Shown piece by piece: positions 45,813-55,482 of a stretch of DNA of 64,000 nucleotides; position 1 is the first letter of the stretch; each line of letters begins with the position of its first letter. Source of the DNA: Xanthomonas sp. Leaf131. GTDB taxonomy: Bacteria > Pseudomonadota > Gammaproteobacteria > Xanthomonadales > Xanthomonadaceae. The notes below the pieces were generated by a model, which worked only from the letters and a program-made list of their open reading frames with translations, was not told where the DNA came from and did no database searches. Both the position numbers and the translations under genes were made by a program. The stretch lies in the NCBI RefSeq assembly GCF_001423495.1, contig NZ_LMOG01000020.1, positions 62,001 to 126,000 on the forward strand, in the 5' to 3' direction.

Positions 45813-46529
45813 CTACAGCGCCTTGCCACCCCGGTCGCGACATCCCCAGTTGAGGATCGGTGTGCCCGCCGGCAGTACCTGACGGAACAACGCTTCGCGA
45901 TTGGCCTTGGGGTTCACCACCACCGGTGCGCGCGCGGCCTTCAACAGCGGCAGATCGGCCGTGCTGTCCGAATAGGCGATCGCGATGTCGGCATAGCCGC
46001 GCTCGCGCAGCATGCGCATCTTTTCTTCATTGTGGCAGTGGCGCCGCGCGGTGACAGCGCCCAGGCGTGGACCAACCAGGCTGCCGATCACCGGCACATC
46101 CTGATGTGCGACAAAGCCGAGAATCGCGCGCGCCAGTTCCGGCGGTGCGCCGGTGGCGACCACGACCCGATCGCCGGCAGCGCGGTGGTCGGTGAACACC
46201 TTCAACGCATGCGGCAGCAAGCGCTGCCGGATCTGCGCTTCGTGCTTGAGCACGTACGCATCGATGAAGCGATTGAACTCGCGCGTGCGATGCAGGCCGA
46301 AGGTGGCGATCCACACATAGCCGGACACACCGCGCCTGCGTGTTGGCAGCATCGCCACCATCGGGCCAAGCACTGGCGAGGCCAACAAGGCTACGAGCAG
46401 ACGCAACGGGTTGCGCTTGATCAGCCAGGCAAACAGATGGCTGCCGGAATCGCCGTCGTACAACGTGTGGTCGAAATCGAAGACCACCAGCGGTGCGTCG
46501 TCGCGTGGTGCGGGATACGACTCAGTCAT
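45813..46529 (-). CDS. HAD-superfamily IB hydrolase (phosphoserine phosphatase-like)
   Basis: 238 residues from the ATG at 46529. HAD motif I is [13 protein letters not shown], motif [10 protein letters not shown], motif III/IV with HNEEKMRML and [13 protein letters not shown]. The IB group dephosphorylates small phosphoesters or phosphoserine-like substrates; the substrate is not fixed. The gene overlaps the trpC 3' end by 8 bases, so it is the last gene of the trp operon. Confidence 0.87.
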   Translation of the reverse strand: MTESYPAPRDDAPLVVFDFDHTLYDGDSGSHLFAWLIKRNPLRLLVALLASPVLGPMVAMLPTRRRGVSGYVWIATFGLHRTREFNRFIDAYVLKHEAQIRQRLLPHALKVFTDHRAAGDRVVVATGAPPELARAILGFVAHQDVPVIGSLVGPRLGAVTARRHCHNEEKMRMLRERGYADIAIAYSDSTADLPLLKAARAPVVVNPKANREALFRQVLPAGTPILNWGCRDRGGKAL

Positions 46530-47319
46530 GCGCAAAGAATAGCTGACGCAGCGCCTCGCCGGGTTCGGGGGCGCGCATGAAGGTCTCGCCGACCAGAAAC
46601 GCGTTTACCTCGTGGTCGCGCATCAGCTGCACGTCGGCCGGAGTGACGATGCCGCTTTCGGTGACCAGAATGCGATCGCGCGGCACTGCGGCGCGCATGT
46701 CCAGCGTGGTCTGCAACGAGACTTCGAAGGTGCGCAGGTTGCGATTATTGATGCCCACCAGCGGCACCGGCACCTGCACGGCGCGCTCGAGCTCGTCGAT
46801 GTCGTGCACTTCCACCAGCACGTCCAGACCGAGTTGCATGGCCAGACCGGAGAGATCGGCCAACTGCGCGTCTTCCAGCGCCGAGACGATCAACAGGATG
46901 CAGTCGGCACCGAGCACGCGCGCTTCGTAGACCTGATACGGGTCGACGGTGAAATCCTTGCGCAGCACCGGCAGCGTGCAGGCCTCGCGCGCCTGACGCA
47001 GATAGGCATCGGCGCCCTGGAAGAAATCCACATCGGTGAGCACCGACAGGCAACTGGCGCCACCGAATTCGTAGCTGACCGCGATATCGGCCGGATGAAA
47101 GTCGGGCCGGATCACGCCCTTGGACGGGCTGGCCTTCTTCACTTCGGCGATCACGGCCGGCTCGCCGGCAGCGATGCTGGCCTGCATGGCGGCAGCAAAG
47201 CCACGCGTGAGCGGGAGGTCGGCGCAGCGCGCAATCAGCTCGGCCAACGGCACGCGCGCACTGCGCTCGGCGATTTCTTCGGCCTTGCGGGCAAGGATGG
47301 TGTTGAGGATATCGCTCAT
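46522..47319 (-). CDS. trpC: Indole-3-glycerol phosphate synthase (TrpC)
   Basis: 265 residues from the ATG at 47319 ([19 protein letters not shown]); the longer frame upstream is a shadow of trpD. Monofunctional, without the PRAI domain seen in E. coli TrpC. Diagnostic stretches are [57 protein letters not shown] and LVTESGI. Follows trpD by 136 bases. Confidence 0.97.
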   Translation of the reverse strand: MSDILNTILARKAEEIAERSARVPLAELIARCADLPLTRGFAAAMQASIAAGEPAVIAEVKKASPSKGVIRPDFHPADIAVSYEFGGASCLSVLTDVDFFQGADAYLRQAREACTLPVLRKDFTVDPYQVYEARVLGADCILLIVSALEDAQLADLSGLAMQLGLDVLVEVHDIDELERAVQVPVPLVGINNRNLRTFEVSLQTTLDMRAAVPRDRILVTESGIVTPADVQLMRDHEVNAFLVGETFMRAPEPGEALRQLFFAHD

Positions 47320-47455
47320 CGTATCGGGTCCTGGCGGGCGGGCATTATCGGTCAAGACGGCCGCAACTGAGTGTGGCCGCACGCCAGCACGCAGCATGCC
47401 AGCGGCACCGTGACGATGCAGGCCAGTGGTCGGCGTGCGGCGGGGGCGGCATGGG

Positions 47456-48493
47456 TCAGGATTGCGCGGCAGCCTGACGGGTGAAGGCGACGTAGGCATC
47501 GAGTTTGGCGCGCGCCGAACCATCGGCCAGCACAGCGCGCGCGCGCGCCACGCCGTCGGCGATGCTGTCGGACACGCCTGCCACGTACAAGGCCGCGCCC
47601 GCGTTGAGCGCGACGATGTCCAATGCCGGGCCTGGAACGTTGTCCAGCACCTGCAGCAGCATCGTGCGCGATTCGGCAGCATCGGCCACCTTGAGATTGC
47701 GGCTGGCCGACATGGCGATGCCGAAATCTTCCGGATGCACTTCGTACTCGCGCACCTGGCCATCACGCAATTCGCCGACCAGGGTGCCGGCGCCGAGCGA
47801 GAGTTCGTCCATGCCATCGCGGCCCCAGACCACCAACGCGCGTTCGGCGCCGAGTTCCTGCAGCACGCGCGCCTGGATGCCGACCAGATCCGGGTGGAAC
47901 ACGCCCATCAGGATGTTCGGCGAGCCCGCCGGATTGGTCAGCGGGCCGAGGATGTTGAAGATGGTGCGCACGCCCATTTCGCGACGTACCGGCGCCACCA
48001 TCTTCATCGCCGGGTGATGCACCGGCGCATACATGAAGCCGATGCCGGTTTGCGCCAGCGAGGCGGCGACCTGCTCGGGCTGCAATTCGATCACTGCACC
48101 CAGCGCTTCCAGCGCGTCGGCACTGCCGGACTTGGACGAGACGCTACGGTTGCCGTGTTTGGCGACCTTGGCACCGCCGGCGGCGGCCACGAACATCGCG
48201 CAGGTGGAAATGTTGAAGGTGTGCGAGCCATCGCCGCCGGTGCCGACGATGTCCACCATGTGCTGGCGGTCGCTCACTTCCACGCGGCGCGAGAATTCAC
48301 GCATGACGGTGGCCGCGCCGGCGATCTCGCCGATGGTTTCCTTCTTGACCCGCAGCCCGGTGAGGATGGCCGCAACCATCATGTCGGAGACCTCGCCGCG
48401 CATGATCTGCCGCATCAACTCGACCATTTCGTCATGGAAGATTTCGCGGTGTTCGATGGTGCGTTGCAGGGCTTCTTGCGGCGTGATGGGCAT
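47456..48493 (-). CDS. trpD: Anthranilate phosphoribosyltransferase (TrpD)
   Basis: 345 residues, full length, unfused. Catalytic blocks [53 protein letters not shown] hold the PRPP- and anthranilate-binding loops. It converts anthranilate to phosphoribosylanthranilate. It follows the flavin reductase-like gene in the operon. Confidence 0.97.
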   Translation of the reverse strand: MPITPQEALQRTIEHREIFHDEMVELMRQIMRGEVSDMMVAAILTGLRVKKETIGEIAGAATVMREFSRRVEVSDRQHMVDIVGTGGDGSHTFNISTCAMFVAAAGGAKVAKHGNRSVSSKSGSADALEALGAVIELQPEQVAASLAQTGIGFMYAPVHHPAMKMVAPVRREMGVRTIFNILGPLTNPAGSPNILMGVFHPDLVGIQARVLQELGAERALVVWGRDGMDELSLGAGTLVGELRDGQVREYEVHPEDFGIAMSASRNLKVADAAESRTMLLQVLDNVPGPALDIVALNAGAALYVAGVSDSIADGVARARAVLADGSARAKLDAYVAFTRQAAAQS

Positions 48494-48607
48494 GGGCGAG
48501 GACCGTGGAAAAATGTTGAGGATGTGCGAGAGGACTATCGATCGATCAGTCTGGGTGGTGCATGCCAGCGTCGCTGCGCTGCCATGCAGCGACGTTGCCT
48601 GCGACGC

Positions 48608-49240
48608 TCATTGACCGGGACGCCGCATGCGAAAACGCGCCTGCGCCTGCACTTCGAAATAATCGGCAGCACCGCCCGCGCGCAGAATCGTCTGCACGGC
48701 CGCGGGATCGTAGATGCCGTCCTGCAGCGCCGCGTGCGCCAGATGCACGCCGACCACTTCGCCCAGCACCAGCCAGGTGTCGATGGCCTGCCCGCTTGCG
48801 CTCTGCAGCGGCAACAACTGGCTGAGCCGACATTCGAAACTCACCGGACTGGCCGCCACGCGCGGGGCACCGATCAGGCGCGAAGGCGCCATCTGCAAGC
48901 CGGCCAGTGCGAATTCGTCGACGTCCGCCGGCACCATCGCCGCGCTGGCATTCATGGCCTCGGCCAAGGGGCGCGTGGCCAGGTTCCAGGTGAACTCGCC
49001 GGTAGCTTCGATATTGCGCAGGCTGTCCTTGCGACCGATGCTGGCAAAGCCGACGATCGGCGGCACGTAGTTGAACGCGTTGAAAAAGCTGTAAGGCGCC
49101 AGATTGGCGATGCCGTCGGCGCTACGCGACCCGATCCAGCCGATCGGGCGCGGACCCACGATGGCATTGAACGGATCGTGCGGCAGCCCGTGGCCCTGGG
49201 TTGGCTCGTAGAAGTGGACGTTGTCGCTAGTGGCGCTCAT
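48608..49240 (-). CDS. Flavin reductase family (FMN-binding split-barrel) protein
   Basis: 210 residues from the ATG at 49240. The flavin-reductase-like split barrel is seen in FNAIVGPRPIGWIGSRSADGIANLAPYSFFNAF and IEATGEFTWNLATRPLAEAMN. Such proteins reduce or bind FMN/FAD with NAD(P)H; the donor and partner are unknown. It lies between trpG and trpD, an insertion specific to this branch of the trp operon. Confidence 0.85.
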   Translation of the reverse strand: MSATSDNVHFYEPTQGHGLPHDPFNAIVGPRPIGWIGSRSADGIANLAPYSFFNAFNYVPPIVGFASIGRKDSLRNIEATGEFTWNLATRPLAEAMNASAAMVPADVDEFALAGLQMAPSRLIGAPRVAASPVSFECRLSQLLPLQSASGQAIDTWLVLGEVVGVHLAHAALQDGIYDPAAVQTILRAGGAADYFEVQAQARFRMRRPGQ

Positions 49241-49415
49241 GGTGATCCGGAGGCAGGCGTGGGCAAAGCGAAGCGGAAGACCCTCTGCGCCATGCAACGC
49301 AGGTCATTGCGGGCAGCGCACGCATGGGGCGCTGAGGTAGCGACGTTGCGGAAGGCTGCATCGAAATTGACCAAGACTGCATCGGCACTGGCGACGTGCG
49401 TGGTGCACATGTCGA

Positions 49416-49994
49416 TCAACGTTCCAGGAAGTTTTTCAGCAAAGCGTGACCGTGCTGGGTCAGGATCGATTCGGGATGGAACTGCACGCCTTCCACCGGA
49501 AACTGGCGATGGCGCAGGCCCATGATCTCTTCCACCGAGCCATCCGGATTCTCGGTCCAGGCGGTGACTTCCAGCGCGTCGGGCAAGGTGGCCTTGTCCA
49601 CCACCAGCGAGTGGTAGCGCGTGGCCTCGTAGCTGTCCGGCAGACCGGCGAACACGCCCTTGCCGTGATGGCGGATCGGCGAGGTCTTGCCATGCATGAT
49701 GTTGCCGGCGCGGATCACATCGCCGCCATAGACCTGACCGATGCTCTGGTGACCCAGACACACTCCCAGGATCGGCGTGGTCTGGCCCAGCTGCTCGATC
49801 AGCTGCAGCGAGATGCCAGCCTCGTTCGGCGTGCGCGGACCGGGCGAGATCACGATGCGCTCGGGCTTGAGTGCGGCGATCTGATCGACGCTCATCGCAT
49901 CGTTGCGTACCACCGTGACCTCGGCGCCCAAGGCCTGCAGGTACTGCACGAGGTTGTAGGTGAAGCTGTCGTAGTTATCGAGCATCAGCAGCAT
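49416..49994 (-). CDS. trpG: Anthranilate synthase component II (TrpG)
   Basis: 192 residues, class I glutamine amidotransferase: [29 protein letters not shown], nucleophile in [12 protein letters not shown], and the C-terminal [13 protein letters not shown] with the catalytic His/Glu. It feeds ammonia from glutamine to TrpE. The SIMPL gene lies directly upstream (11 bases). Confidence 0.97.
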   Translation of the reverse strand: MLLMLDNYDSFTYNLVQYLQALGAEVTVVRNDAMSVDQIAALKPERIVISPGPRTPNEAGISLQLIEQLGQTTPILGVCLGHQSIGQVYGGDVIRAGNIMHGKTSPIRHHGKGVFAGLPDSYEATRYHSLVVDKATLPDALEVTAWTENPDGSVEEIMGLRHRQFPVEGVQFHPESILTQHGHALLKNFLER

Positions 49995-50004
49995 GGCAGG
50001 GGAC

Positions 50005-50760
50005 TCATTGCGCGATCAGGAAGACCGCATAGATGTTTTCGGAAATCGTGACAGTGCCGGCTTCCAGCGAATCAACAACGGCTGCAACGTCGGCAGCTGG
50101 CGCAGGAGACGCCGGTGAACCGGAAACCAGCGATACCTGGGTCGGCCAATCGCCAGCCTGGATGCCATAGGCGAAATTTGGTGCGACATCGGAAATTGTG
50201 TAAAGGCCCTGAATGCTGACCCCATAGGCCTTTGCCAGCTCAGCAGCAGAAGCGCGCGATTGCTCGGCAGCTTCGCGTTTGAGCTGCGCGCGCAGCTGAC
50301 TTTCCTTGCTATAGGACGTCGTGATACCAGACAGCTCTATCTCACTGCTGGTTTTCATCTCGCCCAGGAACTGGCGAACATCGTCCAGGGACTGAAAGCT
50401 GCCACCGATGCTGCGCTTGACTTCAGTCCCCTCGAAGTCGCGCACGCCTTGCTGCGAGTACGTGTATGAGGGTTGGATCTGCAACGACGATGCTTCAAGG
50501 CTGTCCTTGAGCACGTGATACCGCTTCAAGGCGGTCAAGATTTGCTCGGCCGATGCCTGTACCCGCTTTCTCGCGGCTTCCGGCTGCAGGCCGACCGCAC
50601 GCAGCTTGATGATCAGTGAAAAACGATCAGGCATTACCTCGCGCTTGGCCTGCCCTTTCACCAACAAATGCGGCTGCGACGGCAGGCTGTTGACCTGTGC
50701 CGTTGCGACGAGCGGCAGCATCAACAGGCTTGCGAGGATCCATCCGATGATTCGATTCAT
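50005..50760 (-). CDS. SIMPL domain periplasmic protein
   Basis: 251 residues from the ATG at 50760, with a signal peptide ([19 protein letters not shown]). The SIMPL domain (DUF541, YggE-like) is seen in [26 protein letters not shown] ... [11 protein letters not shown]. Family members have mild periplasmic or chaperone-like roles. Its place between the threonine aldolase and trpG genes has no evident link to tryptophan. Confidence 0.82.
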   Translation of the reverse strand: MNRIIGWILASLLMLPLVATAQVNSLPSQPHLLVKGQAKREVMPDRFSLIIKLRAVGLQPEAARKRVQASAEQILTALKRYHVLKDSLEASSLQIQPSYTYSQQGVRDFEGTEVKRSIGGSFQSLDDVRQFLGEMKTSSEIELSGITTSYSKESQLRAQLKREAAEQSRASAAELAKAYGVSIQGLYTISDVAPNFAYGIQAGDWPTQVSLVSGSPASPAPAADVAAVVDSLEAGTVTISENIYAVFLIAQ

Positions 50761-50782
50761 GGCGTTCTTCCTTGATGAGGGG

Positions 50783-51850
50783 TTAGGCATGCGCATCGGA
50801 GTGACCTAGCGCTGCAACGTCTGCACACAGACGATCGACCGACGCTGCCGTGGTTGCCCACGAGGTCACGAAGCGGATCACCTGGCTGCCATCGGCACGG
50901 TCTTCCCAGCGCTCGAAGTCATAGCGTTGCGCCAGTTGCGCGGCGTGTTGCGCGCTGACAGCGATGAACTGCTGGTTGGTCGGCGAGTCGCTGGTGAACT
51001 GCGCGCCAGCGGCCCGCAATCCTGAGCGCAAACGCTGCGCCATCGCATTGGCATGCTGAGCCAGCTCGAAGAACAATCCATCTTCGAACAAGGTGGCGAA
51101 CTGCGTGCCCAGCACCATCCCCTTGGCCAGCAGCGCGCCGCGTTGCTTGATCAGATAACGGAAGTCGGCCTGCAAGGCAGGAGTGACGATGACCAGGGCT
51201 TCGCCGAGCAAGGCGCCGTTCTTGGTGCCGCCGATGTAGAACGCGTCGGTCAGTGCGGCAATCGTCGGTAGATCCAGGTCGTTACCGTCGGCGGTCAGCG
51301 CTGCGCCCAGGCGCGCGCCATCCAGATACAGCAGCAAGTCGTGCGCGCGGCAGAAACGCGACAACGCGTCGAGTTCGGCACGCGTGTAGATGGTGCCGCT
51401 CTCGGTGCTGTTGGAGATGTAGACCAGGCGCGGTTGCACCATGTGCTCGTTGCCGTGCACATCCAGCACCGGCTGGATCAGCGCCGGGGTCAGCTTGTCG
51501 TGCAGCGCCGGCACGCTGAGCACCTTGTGGCCGGTGGCTTCGATCGCACCGGTTTCGTGCGTGGCGATATGGCCGGCTTCGACTGCGATCACGGCCTGAT
51601 GCGGGCGCAGAAACGCGGCGATCGCGGTCAGATTGGTCTGCGTGCCGCCGACCAACAGATGCACTGCCGCCTGCGGTTGCGCGACCGCCTGCCGAATCAA
51701 CGCAATCGCACGCTCGCTGTGGCGATCGGTGCCGTAGCCGGCATTCTGCTCGGCACTGGCCTGCACCAGCGCCTGCAGCAGACGCGGGTGCGCGCCCTCG
51801 CTGTAGTCGTTGCGGAAGCTGATCCGCGCAGCGCTGCCCTGCCGGTCCAT
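50783..51850 (-). CDS. Threonine aldolase-like PLP enzyme
   Basis: 355 residues from the ATG at 51850, sharing one base with the trpE stop (TGATG). Fold-type I aminotransferase-like; FYIGGTKNGALLGEALV holds the PLP lysine, LLLYLDGARLGAALT the cofactor aspartate region. Beta-eliminating lyase/threonine aldolase family: it would cleave L-threonine or allo-threonine to glycine and acetaldehyde. Substrate preference is not predictable. Confidence 0.88.
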   Translation of the reverse strand: MDRQGSAARISFRNDYSEGAHPRLLQALVQASAEQNAGYGTDRHSERAIALIRQAVAQPQAAVHLLVGGTQTNLTAIAAFLRPHQAVIAVEAGHIATHETGAIEATGHKVLSVPALHDKLTPALIQPVLDVHGNEHMVQPRLVYISNSTESGTIYTRAELDALSRFCRAHDLLLYLDGARLGAALTADGNDLDLPTIAALTDAFYIGGTKNGALLGEALVIVTPALQADFRYLIKQRGALLAKGMVLGTQFATLFEDGLFFELAQHANAMAQRLRSGLRAAGAQFTSDSPTNQQFIAVSAQHAAQLAQRYDFERWEDRADGSQVIRFVTSWATTAASVDRLCADVAALGHSDAHA

Positions 51851-53325
51851 CACAGCCCCTTGGCCGCCTGCGCAACCGCACGAAACAGCGCGCGGCCCTT
51901 GTTCATGGTTTCCTGCCATTCCAGGTCGGGATCGGAGTCGTAGACCACGCCGCCGCCGGCCTGCACATACAGATAGCCGTCCTGAATGACGGCAGTGCGG
52001 ATGGCGATGGCGGTGTCGGCGTCGCCGTGCCAGCCGATGTAACCGACTGCGCCGGAATACACGTTGCGTTTGACCGGCTCCAGCTCGCGGATGATTTCCA
52101 GCGCGCGGATTTTCGGCGCGCCGCTGACGGTGCCGGCCGGGAACGTGGCGCGCAGCACGTCGCTGTAATTCAGGCCGGCTTTGAGCGTACCGGTGACTTC
52201 GCTGACGATGTGCATGACGTGGCTATAGCGTTCGATCACGAACTGCTCGCCGACTTTTACCGAGCCCGGTTCGGCCACGCGACCGACGTCGTTGCGCCCC
52301 AGATCGATCAGCATCACGTGCTCGGCGCGCTCCTTCGGGTCGGCCAGCAGTTCGGCTTCCAGCGCCTTGTCCAACTCGGGCGTGGCACCACGCGGACGGG
52401 TACCGGCGATCGGGCGCACGGTGACCACGCCATCGCGCAGGCGCGCCAGGATTTCCGGCGAAGAGCCGACCACTTGCGTGCCGCCGACATCGAGAAAATA
52501 CATATACGGCGATGGATTGAGCGCGCGCAAGGCGCGATACACATCCACCGGGCGCGCACGAAACGGCACGCGCAAACGCTGCGACGGCACGACTTGGAAA
52601 ATATCGCCGGCGCGCACGTATTCCTGCGCCTTGCGCACTACCGCGTGATATTCCTCGCGGGTAAACGAGGAACGGAAATCCGACTCGTCGATGGCATCGG
52701 AAATCTGTGCCTGCGGATACCCTGCCCCGCCCTGGCGCAAGCGATGCGCCAGCTCGTCCAGGCGCCGATTGGCGCGCACATAGGCCTGCGGCTGGCGCGG
52801 GTCGGCATGCACGATCAGGTACAGCCGGTCCTTGAGATTGTCGAACACCGCCAGCTCTTCGGAGAGCATCAGCAGGATGTCCGGCGTGCCGAGTTCGTCG
52901 GGCTTGTCGCCGCCGCCCAGGTGCGGTTCGATGTACTGGATGCACTCGAAGCCGAACCAGCCGACCAACCCGCCGGTAAAGCCGGGCAGACCGTCGAGCT
53001 GCGGCACCGAATGCTCGGCGCGCAGCGCATCGACTTCGGCGAGCGGGTCGGCAACCTCGCGGGTTTCCAGCACTTCGCCGTGCTCGCTGATTTCCAGCGT
53101 ATGCCCGCGGAAGCTGTACACGCGCCGCGCCGGCAGGCCGATGATGGAATAGCGCCCAAAGCGTTCGCCGCCTTCGACCGATTCGAACAGATAGGTGTAG
53201 GCGCCGTCGGCGAGCTTCAGATAGACCGAGAGCGGCGTGTCCAGGTCGGACAGCACTTCGCGGACAACGGGAATACGGGTGTGACCTTCAGCGGCCTGGC
53301 GCTGGAACTGCTCTGCAGTGATCAA
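51850..53325 (-). CDS. trpE: Anthranilate synthase component I (TrpE)
   Basis: 491 residues from a TTG (ITAEQFQRQAAEGHTRIPV) with AAGGAAAG about eight bases upstream; no ATG or GTG fits. It makes anthranilate from chorismate with ammonia from TrpG. Key blocks are DTPLSVYLKLADG, GGLVGWFGFECIQYIEP, SPSPYMYFLDVGG-type (NPSPYMYFLD), PIAGTRPRGATPE, DLGRNDVGRV, GTVSGAPKIRALEII and QAGGGVVYDSDP. The feedback-site LLES-type region near the N-terminus reads YLFESVEGGERFGRYS. A Trp-rich leader frame overlaps this start. Confidence 0.97.
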   Translation of the reverse strand: MITAEQFQRQAAEGHTRIPVVREVLSDLDTPLSVYLKLADGAYTYLFESVEGGERFGRYSIIGLPARRVYSFRGHTLEISEHGEVLETREVADPLAEVDALRAEHSVPQLDGLPGFTGGLVGWFGFECIQYIEPHLGGGDKPDELGTPDILLMLSEELAVFDNLKDRLYLIVHADPRQPQAYVRANRRLDELAHRLRQGGAGYPQAQISDAIDESDFRSSFTREEYHAVVRKAQEYVRAGDIFQVVPSQRLRVPFRARPVDVYRALRALNPSPYMYFLDVGGTQVVGSSPEILARLRDGVVTVRPIAGTRPRGATPELDKALEAELLADPKERAEHVMLIDLGRNDVGRVAEPGSVKVGEQFVIERYSHVMHIVSEVTGTLKAGLNYSDVLRATFPAGTVSGAPKIRALEIIRELEPVKRNVYSGAVGYIGWHGDADTAIAIRTAVIQDGYLYVQAGGGVVYDSDPDLEWQETMNKGRALFRAVAQAAKGL

Positions 53326-53434
53326 GACGACTTTCCTTCCGGGACTCTGTGGCGGGGCGGACGACGGCAACGGGCCACCATCGCCACCAGCGGCGAGCGG
53401 AAGAGAAGGAGCGTGGAGTCGTCAGGCGGGACAC
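53288..53434 (-). CDS. Candidate trp leader peptide with WWRWW cluster
   Basis: A GTG-started frame of 48 residues reads SRLTTPRSFSSARRWWRWWP and then VAVVRPATES. Four tryptophan codons in five sit at 53375-53389, about 50 bases before the TTG of trpE. The frame runs 38 bases past the trpE start. TACAGT lies seven bases before the GTG, so the transcript could begin at or near it. Trp-rich leaders control trp operons in other bacteria; this role is inferred, and no intrinsic terminator was found between the cluster and trpE. Confidence 0.5.
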   Translation of the reverse strand: MSRLTTPRSFSSARRWWRWWPVAVVRPATESRKESRLDHCRAVPAPGR

Positions 53435-53679
53435 GTGGGTACTGTAGCGCAACTGCTGGTCGAGGGCAGCAGGTGCCAAGGCGAAAGCTGTGCGAATTGC
53501 GAAGGTGGGTTGGGCCGGGATGGGTGGTGGTGGTGGTTATGGCTTCTCAGGCTGACTGACATCGGCTCCGGATAGCGCGTATTTGTTGTGGGAGGCGTTT
53601 TTCGCCCAGGGTGAGGCATTGGCTGTGCGCCGGTGCACGGCGAGCTACTTGGTAGCGGCATGTGTGTTGGCGCAGGGAC
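53435..53679. other. Upstream region of the trp operon
   Basis: About 245 bases before the leader frame. Apart from TACAGT as a possible -10 near 53441-53446 no regulatory element was recognised; the -35 region is weak. Confidence 0.35.
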
Positions 53680-53792
53680 CCTCACCCCAACCCCCGCTCC
53701 GCGCCCCGGCCCGCGCTAGCAGCGCGGGCGCTCCAAGGCACGCGCGCCATTGGCGCGCAAACAGTGCCTTATCGCCCCGGAGGGAGAGGGGC
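53680..53792 (-). repeat. CCCCTCTCCC...GGTTGGGGTGAGGG repeat, long form with nested palindromes
   Basis: Minus-strand ends AAGCCCCTCTCCC and GGGGTTGGGGTGAGGG match the short element at 39432. Between them are GCCCGCGCT-GCT-AGCGCGGGC and AAGGCAC enclosing GCGCGCC-ATT-GGCGCGC, together with GTGCCTT, which would fold as nested hairpins. Confidence 0.65.
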
Positions 53793-53825
53793 TTGAATCC
53801 CTAATCCCTAATCCCGATTCCCCGC
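53793..53825 (-). repeat. GGGAATCGGGATTAGGG repeat
   Basis: On the minus strand GGGAATCGGGATTAGGGATT-AGGG, a member of the family seen around the accB-accC insertion, here directly after the lipid kinase stop. Confidence 0.55.
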
Positions 53826-53827
53826 CT

Positions 53828-54757
53828 TCAAGCGCTGCGCAGCGGGCATTCCACCGGCAGATGCATCCGCAACCTTGCAGGCACGCATTCGATGCGGAAA
53901 TGCAGCGAGGTTTCCGGTTCGCCATCCAGGTTCAAGGTCAGGGGTTGGTGGGAAACTATCTCCAGCCAGGGCAGCCGGGCGCGCACGGCGACGCGCTCCA
54001 ATGCGGCCTGTTTGCCGCCGGTGACCAGAGTGCCGAGCGTGGCGGCCACTTCGCCGTTGAGCGCGGGCACGATGGTGACGTCGAGCAGGCCGTCGTCGAT
54101 CAAGGCTTCCGGGCACAGCGCCTGGCCGCCGCCGGCCTGGCGTCCGTTGCCCAGGCCGAGCGCGATGAACTCGCCCTCCCAGCTGAAATCAGGGCCGCTG
54201 AAGCGGGCGCTGATCGGGTCGATGCGGCCCAGCCGCGACATGCCGGTGATCAGGTAGGCCAGGCCACCGAGCATCTTCTTCAAGCCTTCGTCGGTTTCCA
54301 CGGTGACCTGGGTACCGAAGCCGCCACTGGCGACGTTGGCGCACCAATGCGGGCCGTGTTCGGCGTCGATGCGCAGCAGGTCGATGGATTGCGCGGCGCG
54401 TTCGGCGATCAGATTCAGCGCGTTGAGCGGTTCCAGCGGGATATTGGCGGCGGTGGCGAAGTCGTTGGCGGTGCCCAATGGCACCAGCCCCAGCGAGGGC
54501 AGCGTGGCGGCATCGGCGTCGTGATGGGCGAGTGCGGCGGCCACTTCGCTCAAGGTACCGTCGCCACCGGCGGCGACCACGGTGTGCACGCCATCGGCGA
54601 CCGCTTCGCCGACATAACGCTCGGCGTCGCCTTCTTCCCAGGTGACCCGCACATCGAGCTGGATGCCGCGCTTGCGTAGCGCTCCCACCGCCTCACGCAG
54701 GTCCAGATTGTCGGTGGACTTGCCGTTGAGGATCAGACGCCAGTGGGACGGGGCCAT
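53828..54757 (-). CDS. yegS: YegS-type lipid kinase
   Basis: 309 residues from the ATG at 54757 ([16 protein letters not shown]). The diacylglycerol kinase catalytic fold shows [32 protein letters not shown] and [10 protein letters not shown]. YegS phosphorylates lipids such as phosphatidylglycerol in vitro; the true substrate is open. Lies between the repeats and a putative small RNA. Confidence 0.9.
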   Translation of the reverse strand: MAPSHWRLILNGKSTDNLDLREAVGALRKRGIQLDVRVTWEEGDAERYVGEAVADGVHTVVAAGGDGTLSEVAAALAHHDADAATLPSLGLVPLGTANDFATAANIPLEPLNALNLIAERAAQSIDLLRIDAEHGPHWCANVASGGFGTQVTVETDEGLKKMLGGLAYLITGMSRLGRIDPISARFSGPDFSWEGEFIALGLGNGRQAGGGQALCPEALIDDGLLDVTIVPALNGEVAATLGTLVTGGKQAALERVAVRARLPWLEIVSHQPLTLNLDGEPETSLHFRIECVPARLRMHLPVECPLRSA

Positions 54758-54846
54758 GCGCGCTGCCAATGCTGTGAGGGTGGTACACGCAGGCTAGCAG
54801 CGGCCCACTGCGTGCATCGTGAATACGCATTGCCACCCGGCTGTCA

Positions 54847-54961
54847 TTGGCATGTCATCGATACCCTGGAGGATAAGAGGCCATAACAGGGAAGACGGGC
54901 GGAGGCAGGATCAGCCTCCAATTTTCTTGAAGGCCGCTCCAGTGGGAGCGGCCTTCTTTTT
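54847..54961 (+). ncRNA. Candidate small RNA with two hairpins ending in a terminator
   Basis: On the plus strand, where no protein gene exists nearby, TTGGCA (54847-54852) and GATAAG (54872-54877, 19-base spacer) could be a promoter. A hairpin GGAGGC-AGGATCA-GCCTCC (54901-54919) and a strong intrinsic terminator GAAGGCCGCTCC-AGTG-GGAGCGGCCTTC plus five T's (54929-54961) follow. The terminator is plain; the RNA itself is a guess from its orientation. Confidence 0.35.
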
Positions 54962-54990
54962 GCGCGCCGCTGTTGCGTGATGCGCCTGCC

Positions 54991-55482
54991 TCACGTGCCG
55001 GCGGCAAACGCGGCCAGGCGCTCGCCATCGAGCCGGTATACCGTCCAGCCGTCCATCGGGCGTGCACCGACGGCCTGGTAGAAGTCGATCGCCGGCTGGT
55101 TCCAGTCCAGCACCGACCACTCGAACCGCCCGCAACCACGCTGCACGGCCAACTGCGCCAGATGCCGCAACAGCGCCAGGCCAGCGCCCTGCCCGCGCGC
55201 TTGCGGACGCACGAACAGGTCTTCCAGATACAGCCCGTTGCGGCCGAGCCAGGTCGAGTAATTGAAGAAATACACCGCAAATCCCAGCGCCTGGCCGTCC
55301 TGCTCGCAAATCAACGCGTGCGCGGTGGCACCGTCGCCGAACAGGCTGGCGCGCAGGTCGTCCGGGCTGGCCTTGACCGCGTCGGGCTCGCGCTCGTACA
55401 CCGCCAGCGCGGTCACCAGTTCGTGCAGCAGCGGCGCATCGTCGGGTGTGGCGCTGCGGATCTGCAGCGGGGCCTGGCTCAT
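54991..55482 (-). CDS. GNAT acetyltransferase (diamine acetyltransferase-like)
   Basis: 163 residues from the ATG at 55482, overlapping the rpe stop by four bases. The GNAT core is [44 protein letters not shown] (motif A, acetyl-CoA) and [21 protein letters not shown] (motif B). Overall layout resembles spermidine/diamine N-acetyltransferases. Substrate not established. Confidence 0.88.
   Translation of the reverse strand: MSQAPLQIRSATPDDAPLLHELVTALAVYEREPDAVKASPDDLRASLFGDGATAHALICEQDGQALGFAVYFFNYSTWLGRNGLYLEDLFVRPQARGQGAGLALLRHLAQLAVQRGCGRFEWSVLDWNQPAIDFYQAVGARPMDGWTVYRLDGERLAAFAAGT

Noticed and set aside
49241..49415. Small frame (about 57 aa) between trpG and the flavin reductase
   Set aside because: No ribosome site, no recognisable pattern, and it fades into the neighbour's upstream region.
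47426..49525. 699-residue plus-strand frame across trpD, flavin reductase and trpG
   Set aside because: Runs antisense through three real genes; no homology recognised.
53750..54679. 309-residue plus-strand frame antisense to the lipid kinase
   Set aside because: Same GC artefact; crosses a repeat and has no start signal.
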